Below, one piece after another: positions 1-8,449 of a DNA stretch of 64,000 nucleotides. The translations under genes and the position numbers were made by a program. The stretch is from assembly GCF_000315915.1 (NCBI RefSeq), contig NC_020189.1, positions 992,001 to 1,056,000 of the forward strand, in the 5' to 3' direction. Numbering within the stretch: the stretch's first letter is position 1; each line of letters starts with the position of its first letter. The notes beneath the pieces were generated by a model. That model was not told where the DNA came from. It worked only from the letters and a program-made list of their open reading frames with translations, and did not search any database. Origin of the DNA: Henningerozyma blattae CBS 6284 (Eukaryota; Ascomycota; Saccharomycetes; Saccharomycetales; Saccharomycetaceae).

Positions 1-332
1 GTAGTTGGGATTGGTAGCCCAGGTAAACTAGCTTGTCTTGGACGAGAATGACCCATGGAATACGAATGAGAGCTAAGAGACAGACGAGGCCTATTTGATA
101 ACATGTGATGATTATTTAGAATATTATTGTTATTATGGTGAGATAGATGGATACCATTTGGATGACCTAGTAAGGGACGGGACTTCAATTGAGTAACTGA
201 ATGAAGATTATTGGAAGTTTGATCATTCATGTTGGAAGATCTTCTTGAGTTTGTTGATATGGAAAAAGATGTATCAATATGAGAAGAAGGTTGGAATGAG
301 AAAGATTGGTGTCTTGTAGTATTTATCATCAT
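1..332 (-). CDS. Unidentified Ser/His/Asn-rich protein, N-terminal part only (runs off the left edge)
   Basis: An open minus-strand frame starts at an ATG whose A is at 332 (a second ATG follows directly) and stays open to base 1, giving about 110 residues. The peptide begins MMINTTRQHQSF and is rich in Ser, His, Asn, Arg and Pro with no domain visible. This composition is typical of the disordered N-terminus of a yeast transcription factor or kinase, and the 3.7-kb gene-free stretch upstream of it also fits a heavily regulated gene. Neighbouring gene order (YPR01x/YGL16x-17x) would allow a zinc-cluster factor of the SUT1/SUT2 kind, but nothing in the visible part proves that. No gene name is given. 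Confidence 0.6.
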   Translation of the reverse strand, partial: MMINTTRHQSFSFQPSSHIDTSFSISTNSRRSSNMNDQTSNNLHSVTQLKSRPLLGHPNGIHLSHHNNNNILNNHHMLSNRPRLSLSSHSYSMGHSRPRQASLPGLPIPT

Positions 333-2363
333 TTAACTTGGAATAAAATAAAAGATTGAATATTCCAGGTATTAGTTTGGGTATAACGTATTAAAAAAAT
401 AAAAATAAAAAGGAAAAAATGGCAGAAAAAGGGTTTTAAATAATGAAAATTTAATTAATATATTAAGTATCCGTGGAGGTAGTTAGTAATTTGATATGCT
501 TATTAATATTAGTATTAAGAAATTCAAGGTTGATCTTTACAAAATTGGGGGAAAGATAAACGAACAAACGAAAATTGAAGATCAGCAAAGTGGGGTGAAG
601 GAATAAAAATATAGAAATGAAACTATTATGTTCGAATTTGTTTTGGTTTTTTAAGTTTGATTATACTTCTTCCTTTTCTTCTTCCTTTGTTTTTTTTCTC
701 TTACTTCTACCTCTTCTGATTAATAATTTATTTGATTTGGTTTTATGCTAAATTTTAATCTTTTATTTTTATTATTACAAATTATTTTTTATTTTTTAAT
801 GTTTTAATTTGTTAAATGTTTGAAAATCTTTGATTAGAGATGGGGAAAAAGGGGAAAAAAGAGTTTTTCTAGTTTGTTATGTAGATCAAACTGTAATAAA
901 AATAAGTCAATCTTTTTCCACGCAAGAAAATCCTAGAAAGAAATAAGAAAAAAATTAAAAATAAGAAGCGAGATTAACCTTAAAAGACAAAAAAAATTAA
1001 GCAATTTAAAAAAAAAAAGAAAATTATAATAACAAAAATAAAAATAAATGTAATAATTATAAACAAATATTAAAGGAACAAGAGAAGGAGAATTAGAAAA
1101 TGAAATAGAAGGAAAACAGAAAAAAGGAGTAAAAGTAAATGTAAAAAATTATGTAGAAATACATGTAAAAATATATAGAAAACAACGTTAAAGAAAAAAG
1201 CAAGAAAAATAATAATCAAGTTCAGGGTACAGTACAAATATGAGAGATCTGTTTGTTATTAGGAATTTTCCATATGTATTTATATGAAATATATTGGAGA
1301 TCTCTCCGTGCATATAAGTTTGAATTGATCGAAGTTACGAGAAAGGGTAAAGCTAAGAAGTTTGTAGTCCGTATTACCAATGAACAGATAATCAATTAAA
1401 TTGTTACCTAAAAGTTCATTGATATACGTCTGGGAGAGATTAAGTTTAGTACATAACAAGGCAATTGCAGTAGCAAATTACAATAACAGTAGCAACTGTA
1501 GTGGACCTTGCAAATGTATTTTTTTTATTTTTTTTTTGCAAAACCAACATTTTCTGGAGTCTCAAAGCCAAGAGTGTTTTATTTAGCCAGTGCAAGAAAA
1601 AAGAAAAAAGGAAATCGATCAGTGGATATCCTAAGTAGGTTTGTTTATTTGTTTGATTATTAATTATTCGCAAGGTCTATATCGGTATGATTTTCAAAAT
1701 TCTTCAATAAGGTGAGTTACAAGAGAGGAGGAGCATAATTACGTGCGGTTCTTTTACACGACTAACACTGCGACCACGACTGCTACTGGACCATCTGAGC
1801 CCCTCGATCAACACTCTTTTGTTTCTCAACAAAATGCGGGTCCAGGAAATTGAAGATACTACCAATATGCAAAAGTCTTGTTCGTAACGACGTAGTGAGA
1901 TTCATAGAAGGTGACAACGTATCCGTCACGATGACTCCCAAACTCCTTCGGCAGTGAGATGTGTGTACTACAAAGCATTCTTATAGGACTTGTCAGAAAT
2001 ACTAGTCTCGGCGAGCTCAAGTCCCTTTGTAGGGTGCATGATGTGTAAAAAACCCCAAAACTATACATATTTGCACTAGGATCTAGGGCTCCCTCTACTT
2101 TAATTTAACAGCCCGTGATTCAAATATTACAGCAAAATTATAGTATTAAGATTTTAATGCAGCAAGAGTAATTCCTAAAGAGAAAAAAAAATATACGTAG
2201 ACGGAAAAGTTTGTTTGGTGGACCCCGCTAGAAGTTCCTGAGATGTTAGTAGTCGTACGACGTTAAAATGACGAGACTACGATTACGGGACGTTTTGGAA
2301 CAAGGCCACGATACATTGAAACAGTCGAATTCTCGTAGGTACTTACGAAAACAGAAACAATCT

Positions 2364-2378
2364 GGGGGGGGGGGGGGG
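2364..2378 (+). repeat. G15 homopolymer
   Basis: Fifteen consecutive G bases are followed by a purine-rich GA/CGAGG stretch up to about 2405. Such a run is very unusual in AT-rich DNA; it could form a G-quadruplex and would be unstable in length during replication or sequencing. Confidence 0.9.
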
Positions 2379-3339
2379 CGAGGCGGAGGACGACGAGGAG
2401 CAAGAGTAATAACAAGGAGAGCAAGAATCTGGAAGTTTTGGATGTCTCCTTTTCAGCAGGCCACATTTCCTATAAGATAAATTTGATTAATAGTAAAAAT
2501 CAAACAATTAGGATATTGGCCAATTGTGACAAAAAAAAAATGAGAAATTAAGCCATCTTGAGAGCATCGGGAAAATTCCAATAATCCATTTGGAAATTTT
2601 TCATTATAAATCTAAAAGTAATTTATGAAAAATGATCAAGGATCTATCGATCCATCAAATCTTGCCCAAACGGGTCACTGGTGATCACTGTAGGCAAGAC
2701 TAGAATAATAGTTGAAGGCATTTTTGTAATAAACAATTTTCTTCTTTCTTTTTTTCTTCTTTTGTTTCTAGCTCTCTGATTTTTTACCCATAGGGATCAC
2801 AGATATAGTAGGAACAAGATCCCACAGGCAGGCTTTGTAGGGCAACATCAAATAGGCATGTTTTAACGGGTCATTTAGCTTAAAGCCTATCTGGAAAGAA
2901 GCAGGGAGTTAATTCTCTCTCCTAGACGTTGGAACAAATGACACGTGTCGGCTGTTCTGCGGTTGTTTCTGAACCCCTCTGGTAGATCAGCCGGATAATT
3001 TACATGAACATTAACCTTATTCTGTACCTTGTCGTAGAAATGAGGTTTTACTAATAAATATCGGCACACATTCCTGGGCAAGAAGTGGCATTTTTCCCCA
3101 TTTTGTCAATCTTGGAATGATCGCGTGGTAAATGCCATTCTTCTTACTAACTTATAGTGTAGGAGTTTTGGGCAAGACATATTTGTTTATATTTCTCTAT
3201 TTTACAGTTGCTCTACACTTGCTCTACGCTTACGCTCTGCTTGCTCTGCACTACTCTACGTGACTCTCAGTTTACTCTATCATATTCAATCTTGTTTTGT
3301 CTTTCGATCGAGTTATTTTATTTTCTTATCTAGTATCAG

Positions 3340-3342
<3 letters not shown>

Positions 3343-3384
<42 letters not shown>
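3343..3384 (+). repeat. 7-bp tandem repeat, CCATTTT x6
   Basis: Six perfect head-to-tail copies of CCATTTT, 42 bp in all, lie in the gene-free stretch. A second, unrelated heptamer array lies about 100 bp downstream. Confidence 0.95.
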
Positions 3385-3385
<1 letters not shown>

Positions 3386-3482
3386 TATATTTTCTAGATA
3401 GATCTACTCTTGTTATGTTTTTCTTGTATTGTCTCGTTACATCTATCTCGGCCATCGAAGTATGCATGGAAAAGAAAAAATG

Positions 3483-3524
3483 AAATCAGAAATCAGAAAT
3501 CAGAAATCAGAAATCAGAAAAAAA
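3483..3524 (+). repeat. 7-bp tandem repeat, AAATCAG x6
   Basis: Six perfect head-to-tail copies of AAATCAG, 42 bp in all, run into an A-rich tail. Copy number and unit length equal those of the CCATTTT array just upstream, although the unit sequences are unrelated. Confidence 0.95.
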
Positions 3525-3790
3525 GAAACAAGACATAATAGACCATCTACGGTCACATGTTTACGATAGCAGGGGATCTCGCCCTGCACGGCGTTTCCTT
3601 TTTTGGCCACGCTGCCGAGATCTCTGCGGATCTTAAGCCCCTGGCAAAGCCGACATTTCCGTTTCGGGTGAGTGCGCCGCTTCTTCAACTCATATCAGCT
3701 GATTTCCGTTTCCGGCACTTTTTATGTTAAGGGATTAGACAGATTGGGAAGTCTAGGGAGTCCTGAGGAGACTCAAAGAGGTCACAGAGA

Positions 3791-3945
3791 TTTCGTGTCG
3801 TCAAATTTCGCGTCGCCTTGTTTTCCATCTCGCTTTGCGTCATATAGAATTTGTGTCGCTAGTATTTTCGATTGTCGCTTTGATTTCCATCCGCATTTTG
3901 TGTCGCCAGATTTCACGTCACCAGATTTCTGGCGTGACACTTCTA
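3791..3945 (+). repeat. Degenerate ~15-bp minisatellite (TTTYGTGTCGCCAGA-like)
   Basis: About eight diverged copies of a unit near TTTCGTGTCGCCAGA can be lined up; the clearest lie at the two ends. The last copies form an imperfect hairpin (CACGTCACCAGA facing TCTGGCGTGAC). Because the unit is a multiple of three it creates an accidental open frame with repeated Phe-Ser-Pro-like residues, but that frame begins with GTG and not ATG, so I do not call it a gene. Confidence 0.65.
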
Positions 3946-4078
3946 GTAGCTTGGGCGGTTATTTATAGATGAAAATTACACAAACATATTCAATATATAT
4001 ATATGATTATTCTGGGTTTTTTTTATAAATATATATAATTACACTTTTCAGACTTGCTTATCCTTGTATATTCTCAAA

Positions 4079-5800
4079 ATGGATAACCAATTAATAGACA
4101 CTCAAACTTATAGTGTGGCTAGAATGGTTGAAAAATTTAATCATATGTCTTTTATAAAAGCTTCAGAATTACCTTTGGTCGTGGATCTCCCCATAGATAA
4201 ATTGCAATTGCCTATAAAGGAAAAACTAGTCCCTTTCCAGAATGATCTTAATAATACTGAAAACAAATTACCCAATGATTCTCTATTGGAGGATTCTTCT
4301 TCAAGTTTCCAAAATGGGTTAACAACTTTCGAATGTTCCAATTATCCAAATACTTCTATTTCCAATTCTTATATAGGTTCATTAGAAGACGATATAATTA
4401 ATGATGTCAATTGTGAAAAAAATTCGAATGATGAAGAGAATGGTGGTGATGATAAGAATCTTTTGAAAGATCAAAATAAATTTTTAAAACAAGAATTGGA
4501 ATTAAAGGAAAAAGAATTGAAATTTTTAAAACAAAAAATTTTAAATATTAAAAATTTAAATTTACAAAATTCCAGTAATTCTACTCCTCCACCTCCACTT
4601 CCACTTCCACTGGTCCTCCCCCCACTAAATGTAGAGGTATCTCCCTATAAAGGTGATCGTCCGGATTCCAACAACACAGAGGCATCTATTAATTCAGAAA
4701 TGCAATTAAATTATATAACTTTCAAAGATTCCATCTTCCCCTTTTTGGAAAACCTTGTTTTAAATATAAATTCATGTAATATCATTGATCATTGTATATC
4801 CATGGAAATTTTGAAAGATTTAAAAGATTTGAACATTCAATTTGAAAAAATTAAATTAACTAACAATTTTGCTCAGAATAATAATAATTTAACCGATAAA
4901 TTGAATGATAATTTAAATGAAATCATTAATTTAATTAGAACTTTGTCAAGTACTTTAAATTTTGAATTAATGAAAAATCAATATTCTAAAAAATTGATTT
5001 TTTTAATATCTTCATTTTTCACTTCAAATGACGAGAGTAATACTTCATTGGATTATATTGAATTTCTAAAAGATGAAATTCTAAATACAATTTTAATTGT
5101 TAAAGAATTGGAAATTTTCCCTCAAGATTCAAAGACTCCTTCGAAAGAATTAAAGCAATCTTTTAATCATTCTAAAATTTTCCAATTGAAAAAAAATTTA
5201 GAATTATGTTCACAAGTTTTATTCAAAGAGAAAAAAAAGCCAAATAGTATTGTTCAAAATCAAATTCAAAAATTTGATAATTCAAATTTTAATCCAATCT
5301 CAAATACAATATCAAATTCAAGTACCGGTATAAATACAATGAAGAAAAGAGAAAAACCAAACAAACATTATTATGTGAAATATAATTATAATATCAATTA
5401 TTGTAATGATAATAGTTCTCATACATATAACCCAATATCTACTGAAAATATCTTTTATGGGAATGTAAATAATAATTATCAACCTGAAATCAAAACTTAT
5501 TCAAATTCTACAAATTATACTTATAACGCTTCTGAAAATGATAATAATAATAATCATAATCATAATCATAAAAAGATTGCAGATTCACAAGAAGTTAAAA
5601 AAAGATTTTACGAAAGTTATGAACCTACTATGTCTAAGGAAAGAGAAAAATTTGCATTTAAACCAAAAAATTTTAATGTTAATCCAGATCATAAAAACCT
5701 TAACGTTCTTCATAATAAACGGAAATTATATATTGAAAATAAAACATTTATAGATCCTTCAAACCCATCTTATTTATCCGAAGGTGAAGAATATCACTAA
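4079..5800 (+). CDS. Fast-evolving coiled-coil protein, 573 aa; possible SPO74 orthologue
   Basis: The ATG at 4079 is chosen because the frame extends upstream only through a TTG codon. The protein has a conserved-looking N-terminus (around YSVARMVEKFNHM), a charged Lys/Glu/Leu coiled coil near residues 127-165, a proline cluster (TPPPPLPLPL) near 170-180, a helical middle region (about 215-390), and an Asn/Tyr/His-rich C-terminal third. No catalytic motif is visible. The layout resembles spindle-pole-body structural proteins. Position and strand fit SPO74 (YGL170C, meiotic spindle pole outer plaque), because nearby BUD13 and SAE2 belong to the same YGL17x segment in the matching orientation. 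That is a synteny argument; I could not confirm sequence homology, so no symbol is assigned. Confidence 0.7.
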   Translation: MDNQLIDTQTYSVARMVEKFNHMSFIKASELPLVVDLPIDKLQLPIKEKLVPFQNDLNNTENKLPNDSLLEDSSSSFQNGLTTFECSNYPNTSISNSYIGSLEDDIINDVNCEKNSNDEENGGDDKNLLKDQNKFLKQELELKEKELKFLKQKILNIKNLNLQNSSNSTPPPPLPLPLVLPPLNVEVSPYKGDRPDSNNTEASINSEMQLNYITFKDSIFPFLENLVLNINSCNIIDHCISMEILKDLKDLNIQFEKIKLTNNFAQNNNNLTDKLNDNLNEIINLIRTLSSTLNFELMKNQYSKKLIFLISSFFTSNDESNTSLDYIEFLKDEILNTILIVKELEIFPQDSKTPSKELKQSFNHSKIFQLKKNLELCSQVLFKEKKKPNSIVQNQIQKFDNSNFNPISNTISNSSTGINTMKKREKPNKHYYVKYNYNINYCNDNSSHTYNPISTENIFYGNVNNNYQPEIKTYSNSTNYTYNASENDNNNNHNHNHKKIADSQEVKKRFYESYEPTMSKEREKFAFKPKNFNVNPDHKNLNVLHNKRKLYIENKTFIDPSNPSYLSEGEEYH

Positions 5801-5821
5801 TAAATTACATATACCCATATA

Positions 5822-5823
<2 letters not shown>

Positions 5824-5853
<30 letters not shown>
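5824..5853 (+). repeat. (TA)n microsatellite
   Basis: About 15 TA dinucleotides lie in the spacer between the coiled-coil gene and CAC1. Confidence 0.9.
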
Positions 5854-5858
<5 letters not shown>

Positions 5859-5879
5859 TTAATAATGTCTTTTTATTTT

Positions 5880-5885
5880 ACGCGT
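5880..5885. promoter_or_regulatory. MCB-type box (ACGCGT) upstream of CAC1
   Basis: A perfect ACGCGT palindrome lies about 160 bp upstream of the CAC1 ATG. In S. cerevisiae this is the core site of MBF (Mbp1-Swi6), which drives G1/S genes. Control of a replication-coupled chromatin assembly factor by MBF is plausible but inferred from the site alone. Confidence 0.5.
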
Positions 5886-6041
5886 TATTATACCCGAATC
5901 AAATATTACGTGTATTAAAGAAAGAAAAAAAAATTAGCAATGACCGAATATTCAAAAGATTAAAAGACTATTCTTTAATCATATATTAAATAATATTATC
6001 CTCTGATATATATTTTGATTGAACTGAAAATCATCAAAACA

Positions 6042-7973
6042 ATGGAAAAAGATTCAAATTCAAAAAAAGGTATCTTATCTTTTTTCCAAGAAAATGTAAA
6101 TAATAAAATTATTAAAAAAAATAGTCAAATTGAGCCAATTCAAATCGAATCTGATAATGATGATTTAAATGAAAAGGCAAATGAAAATCTAAATGAAAAT
6201 CTAAATGAAAATCTAAATGAAAACCCAAGCGATTCAATTACTAAGGATTCAAATATCAATGAGTCAATTAATGAAAGCATACCATCAAATAATGATAATG
6301 TAAAATTAACTTCTACAAATAATGTCGAAAAAAATGGTTCTATTCCAGATAATTCTTCCAAGAAGGAAGATTTAACAAATAATATAAATAGAAAAGAGCA
6401 AAGTACTAAAAGGAGAGAAGCTATATTAAAGGAAAAATTAGAAAAGCAGCAACAAAGATCAATTGAAAAAAAGAAAAAAGAACTACAAAGAGAAGAAGCT
6501 AAACGTTTAAGAGAAGAAAAACTAGCAGAAGCCAAACGTTTAAAAGAAGAAAAATTGGCTGAAACCAAACGTCTGAAAGAAGAAAAACTAGCAGAAGCTA
6601 AAAGATTAAAAGAAGAGAAATTAGCTGAAGCCAAACGATTAAAAGAGGCAAAATTAGCTGAAGAGAAAAGAGAAAAGGAAAAGTTAAAACTTGAGCGTGA
6701 AGAACAAAGGAATCAATTAAAGAAAGAAAAAGAATTAGAAAAGCAACGACTATTGGATGAGAAAAGGGCTAAAGAGGATGCCAAAGAACGCGCACAATCA
6801 AGAATTGTCAATTTCTTTAAAAGAGTTTCAGATTCCAACTTAAAAACTTCTAATGAAACAGAATATTCTAATTATTTTAAACCATTTTATTGTAAAGATA
6901 ATGTGGAACTATTCAAATATAAATCATTGCAAAATATTGATCAAATTGATTCTTTATTATTTGGTTCGGATAATGAAACTAATAATGGCATTAATACTGA
7001 CATTTTAACTTGGTTAGAATCGCAAAAAACTAAAACTATGAATAGAGGTCACCCCATTGAATATACAGCAGTTAAATTATTACAGCAAATGACTTCTAAG
7101 GATAAAACTGATGAAGAATTACAAAAGATTTTAAAGACAATACCTCATAAATATATAAAATTTTATGAAAATGTAAGACCACCATATATTGGTACATATT
7201 CTAAAGAAATCATCCTACCAAGGATAAATCCATTCAGTACAAAAGAAACCGGTTATAATTATGAATATGATTCTGATTTAGAATGGGTAAATGAAGAAGA
7301 TGATGAAGGTGAGGTGGATAATTTGGAAAGTGGAGATGAAGATGATGAAGATGATGAAGATGAAGAACCAAGTGATGGTGAATTCGATGGGTTCTTAGCT
7401 AATGAGTCTAATGATACTAATGGCAAGACAAAGAAAAGAAAGATTATGGGACCTTTAATCCCTACAGTCCATTTAAAAATTGATATCGAACAATTAGACA
7501 TAGAAGATAAAGAATATTTCCACAATTTATCGGCCATTTGTTTAATACCAGATACTCAATTCCCAATTGATCCAAATTACACTCCAGTAACAAAAATCAA
7601 TTCTAATAATTCAAGTAAAAAAGACTTGGCATCATTAGTGAACAATGAAAATAAACGTTCGTTAGACGATAATGAAAGCAAAGAAGGTACACCTGGAGCC
7701 ATATCTAGTCAAGGATCCTCCACTCCAAAGAAACCAAAAACAATTATTACAGATATGAATGATATCTTGAAACTAATAAAGGAAATTAATGGCAGTAACT
7801 TTTCATTAGGTACAATAACTGAAATCGTTCAGCATAAATTGCCAAACTATAACAAACAGACTATCAAAAATACTATTAAGCATTATGCCATTAGAAGCTC
7901 AGGAGGGGTTGGCAATACATCCAAGATTTGGGATATTAAGGACAAAGCACTCTTACAGCAAGCATCAAGCTAA
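6042..7973 (+). CDS. RLF2: Chromatin assembly factor 1 large subunit Cac1/Rlf2, 643 aa
   Basis: This is the large subunit of CAF-1, which deposits H3-H4 behind the replication fork by binding PCNA. ATG 6042 is used because the upstream frame extension has only a TTG. In order there are: a PIP-like motif KKGILSFF (residues 8-15); an Asn/Glu-rich linker; the charged KER helix (about 130-250) containing five 11-residue repeats; a canonical PCNA box QSRIVNFF (252-259); an acidic Asp/Glu stretch (about 418-450) for histone binding; and a basic C-terminal winged-helix region (about 560-643). S. cerevisiae Cac1 is 606 residues. MCM4 follows on the same strand, as in S. cerevisiae (YPR018W-YPR019W), and an ACGCGT box lies upstream. 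The identification is firm. Confidence 0.93.
   Translation: MEKDSNSKKGILSFFQENVNNKIIKKNSQIEPIQIESDNDDLNEKANENLNENLNENLNENPSDSITKDSNINESINESIPSNNDNVKLTSTNNVEKNGSIPDNSSKKEDLTNNINRKEQSTKRREAILKEKLEKQQQRSIEKKKKELQREEAKRLREEKLAEAKRLKEEKLAETKRLKEEKLAEAKRLKEEKLAEAKRLKEAKLAEEKREKEKLKLEREEQRNQLKKEKELEKQRLLDEKRAKEDAKERAQSRIVNFFKRVSDSNLKTSNETEYSNYFKPFYCKDNVELFKYKSLQNIDQIDSLLFGSDNETNNGINTDILTWLESQKTKTMNRGHPIEYTAVKLLQQMTSKDKTDEELQKILKTIPHKYIKFYENVRPPYIGTYSKEIILPRINPFSTKETGYNYEYDSDLEWVNEEDDEGEVDNLESGDEDDEDDEDEEPSDGEFDGFLANESNDTNGKTKKRKIMGPLIPTVHLKIDIEQLDIEDKEYFHNLSAICLIPDTQFPIDPNYTPVTKINSNNSSKKDLASLVNNENKRSLDDNESKEGTPGAISSQGSSTPKKPKTIITDMNDILKLIKEINGSNFSLGTITEIVQHKLPNYNKQTIKNTIKHYAIRSSGGVGNTSKIWDIKDKALLQQASS
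6495..6659 (+). repeat. 33-bp in-frame tandem repeat (5 copies) in CAC1
   Basis: Five consecutive 33-bp units encode EAKRLKEEKLA with few changes (residues 152-206 of Cac1). Several synonymous differences separate the DNA copies, so the array is not brand new. The encoded 11-residue (hendecad) period suits a long straight charged helix. Confidence 0.92.
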
Positions 7974-8449
7974 TAGAAATTTGAATATCAATGTATGCAT
8001 CTGTTTATATTTTTTGGTCAAATAAACTAATATATTATTCATGATTGATATTGGTATTACTTCAGATCATCACTCTAGACGGCTCTAATTACCCGCAACA
8101 CGACCTGCACTAAGATTTCTATATGTGGTAAAACGGCTGCGCAAGTAGAAAAAAAAAAAAGAATCTCGGCAATTCTTAAGCATCGCGTAAATCGATTAAA
8201 GTATGAATAATAATGGATCTTTAATTGATTTTTACACAATAGGTAATCACTAATTAAAAAATTGCAAAACATATCCCTTATTGGTGAATCCAGGATCTAT
8301 TTACATTTCATGGTTGATTAAGTGTATAACTTTCGTTTATAGGGCTTTACATTACAGTCTATTGTTCAAGAAATTTAATAAAAGAGAGAGAGAAAAAAAA
8401 TAGAATAAAATAATATTATACACTTTAAACTTAAACAAAACGTTTCGTT
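7974..8449. other. Spacer between CAC1 and MCM4
   Basis: This holds the CAC1 3' end and MCM4 upstream region. A CGCGTA word near 8186 resembles half of an MCB box. No RNA gene or reading frame can be supported. Confidence 0.6.

Larger units (their letters stand above)
333..4078. other. 3.7-kb gene-free stretch with many simple repeats
   Basis: No ATG-initiated frame here looks like a gene. The stretch probably holds the divergent upstream regions of the genes at 1-332 and 4079-5800. It contains A/T-rich low complexity (600-1200), a 15-base G run (2364-2378), two 7-bp tandem repeats (3343-3384 and 3483-3524), a degenerate run of TGCTCTAC-like words near 3210-3280, and a degenerate 15-bp repeat with higher GC (3791-3945). 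The part from about 1700 to 3960 is less AT-rich than other spacers in the window and could include decayed genes, but I recognise none. Confidence 0.7.

Noticed and set aside
3672..3968. 98-residue frame over the 15-bp repeat island
   Set aside because: It begins with GTG, has no ATG near its start, and its composition comes from the repeat unit.
6140..6634. 164-residue minus-strand frame inside CAC1
   Set aside because: It is an antisense shadow of the CAC1 repeats (Phe/Ser/Ala-rich mirror of Lys/Glu/Leu).
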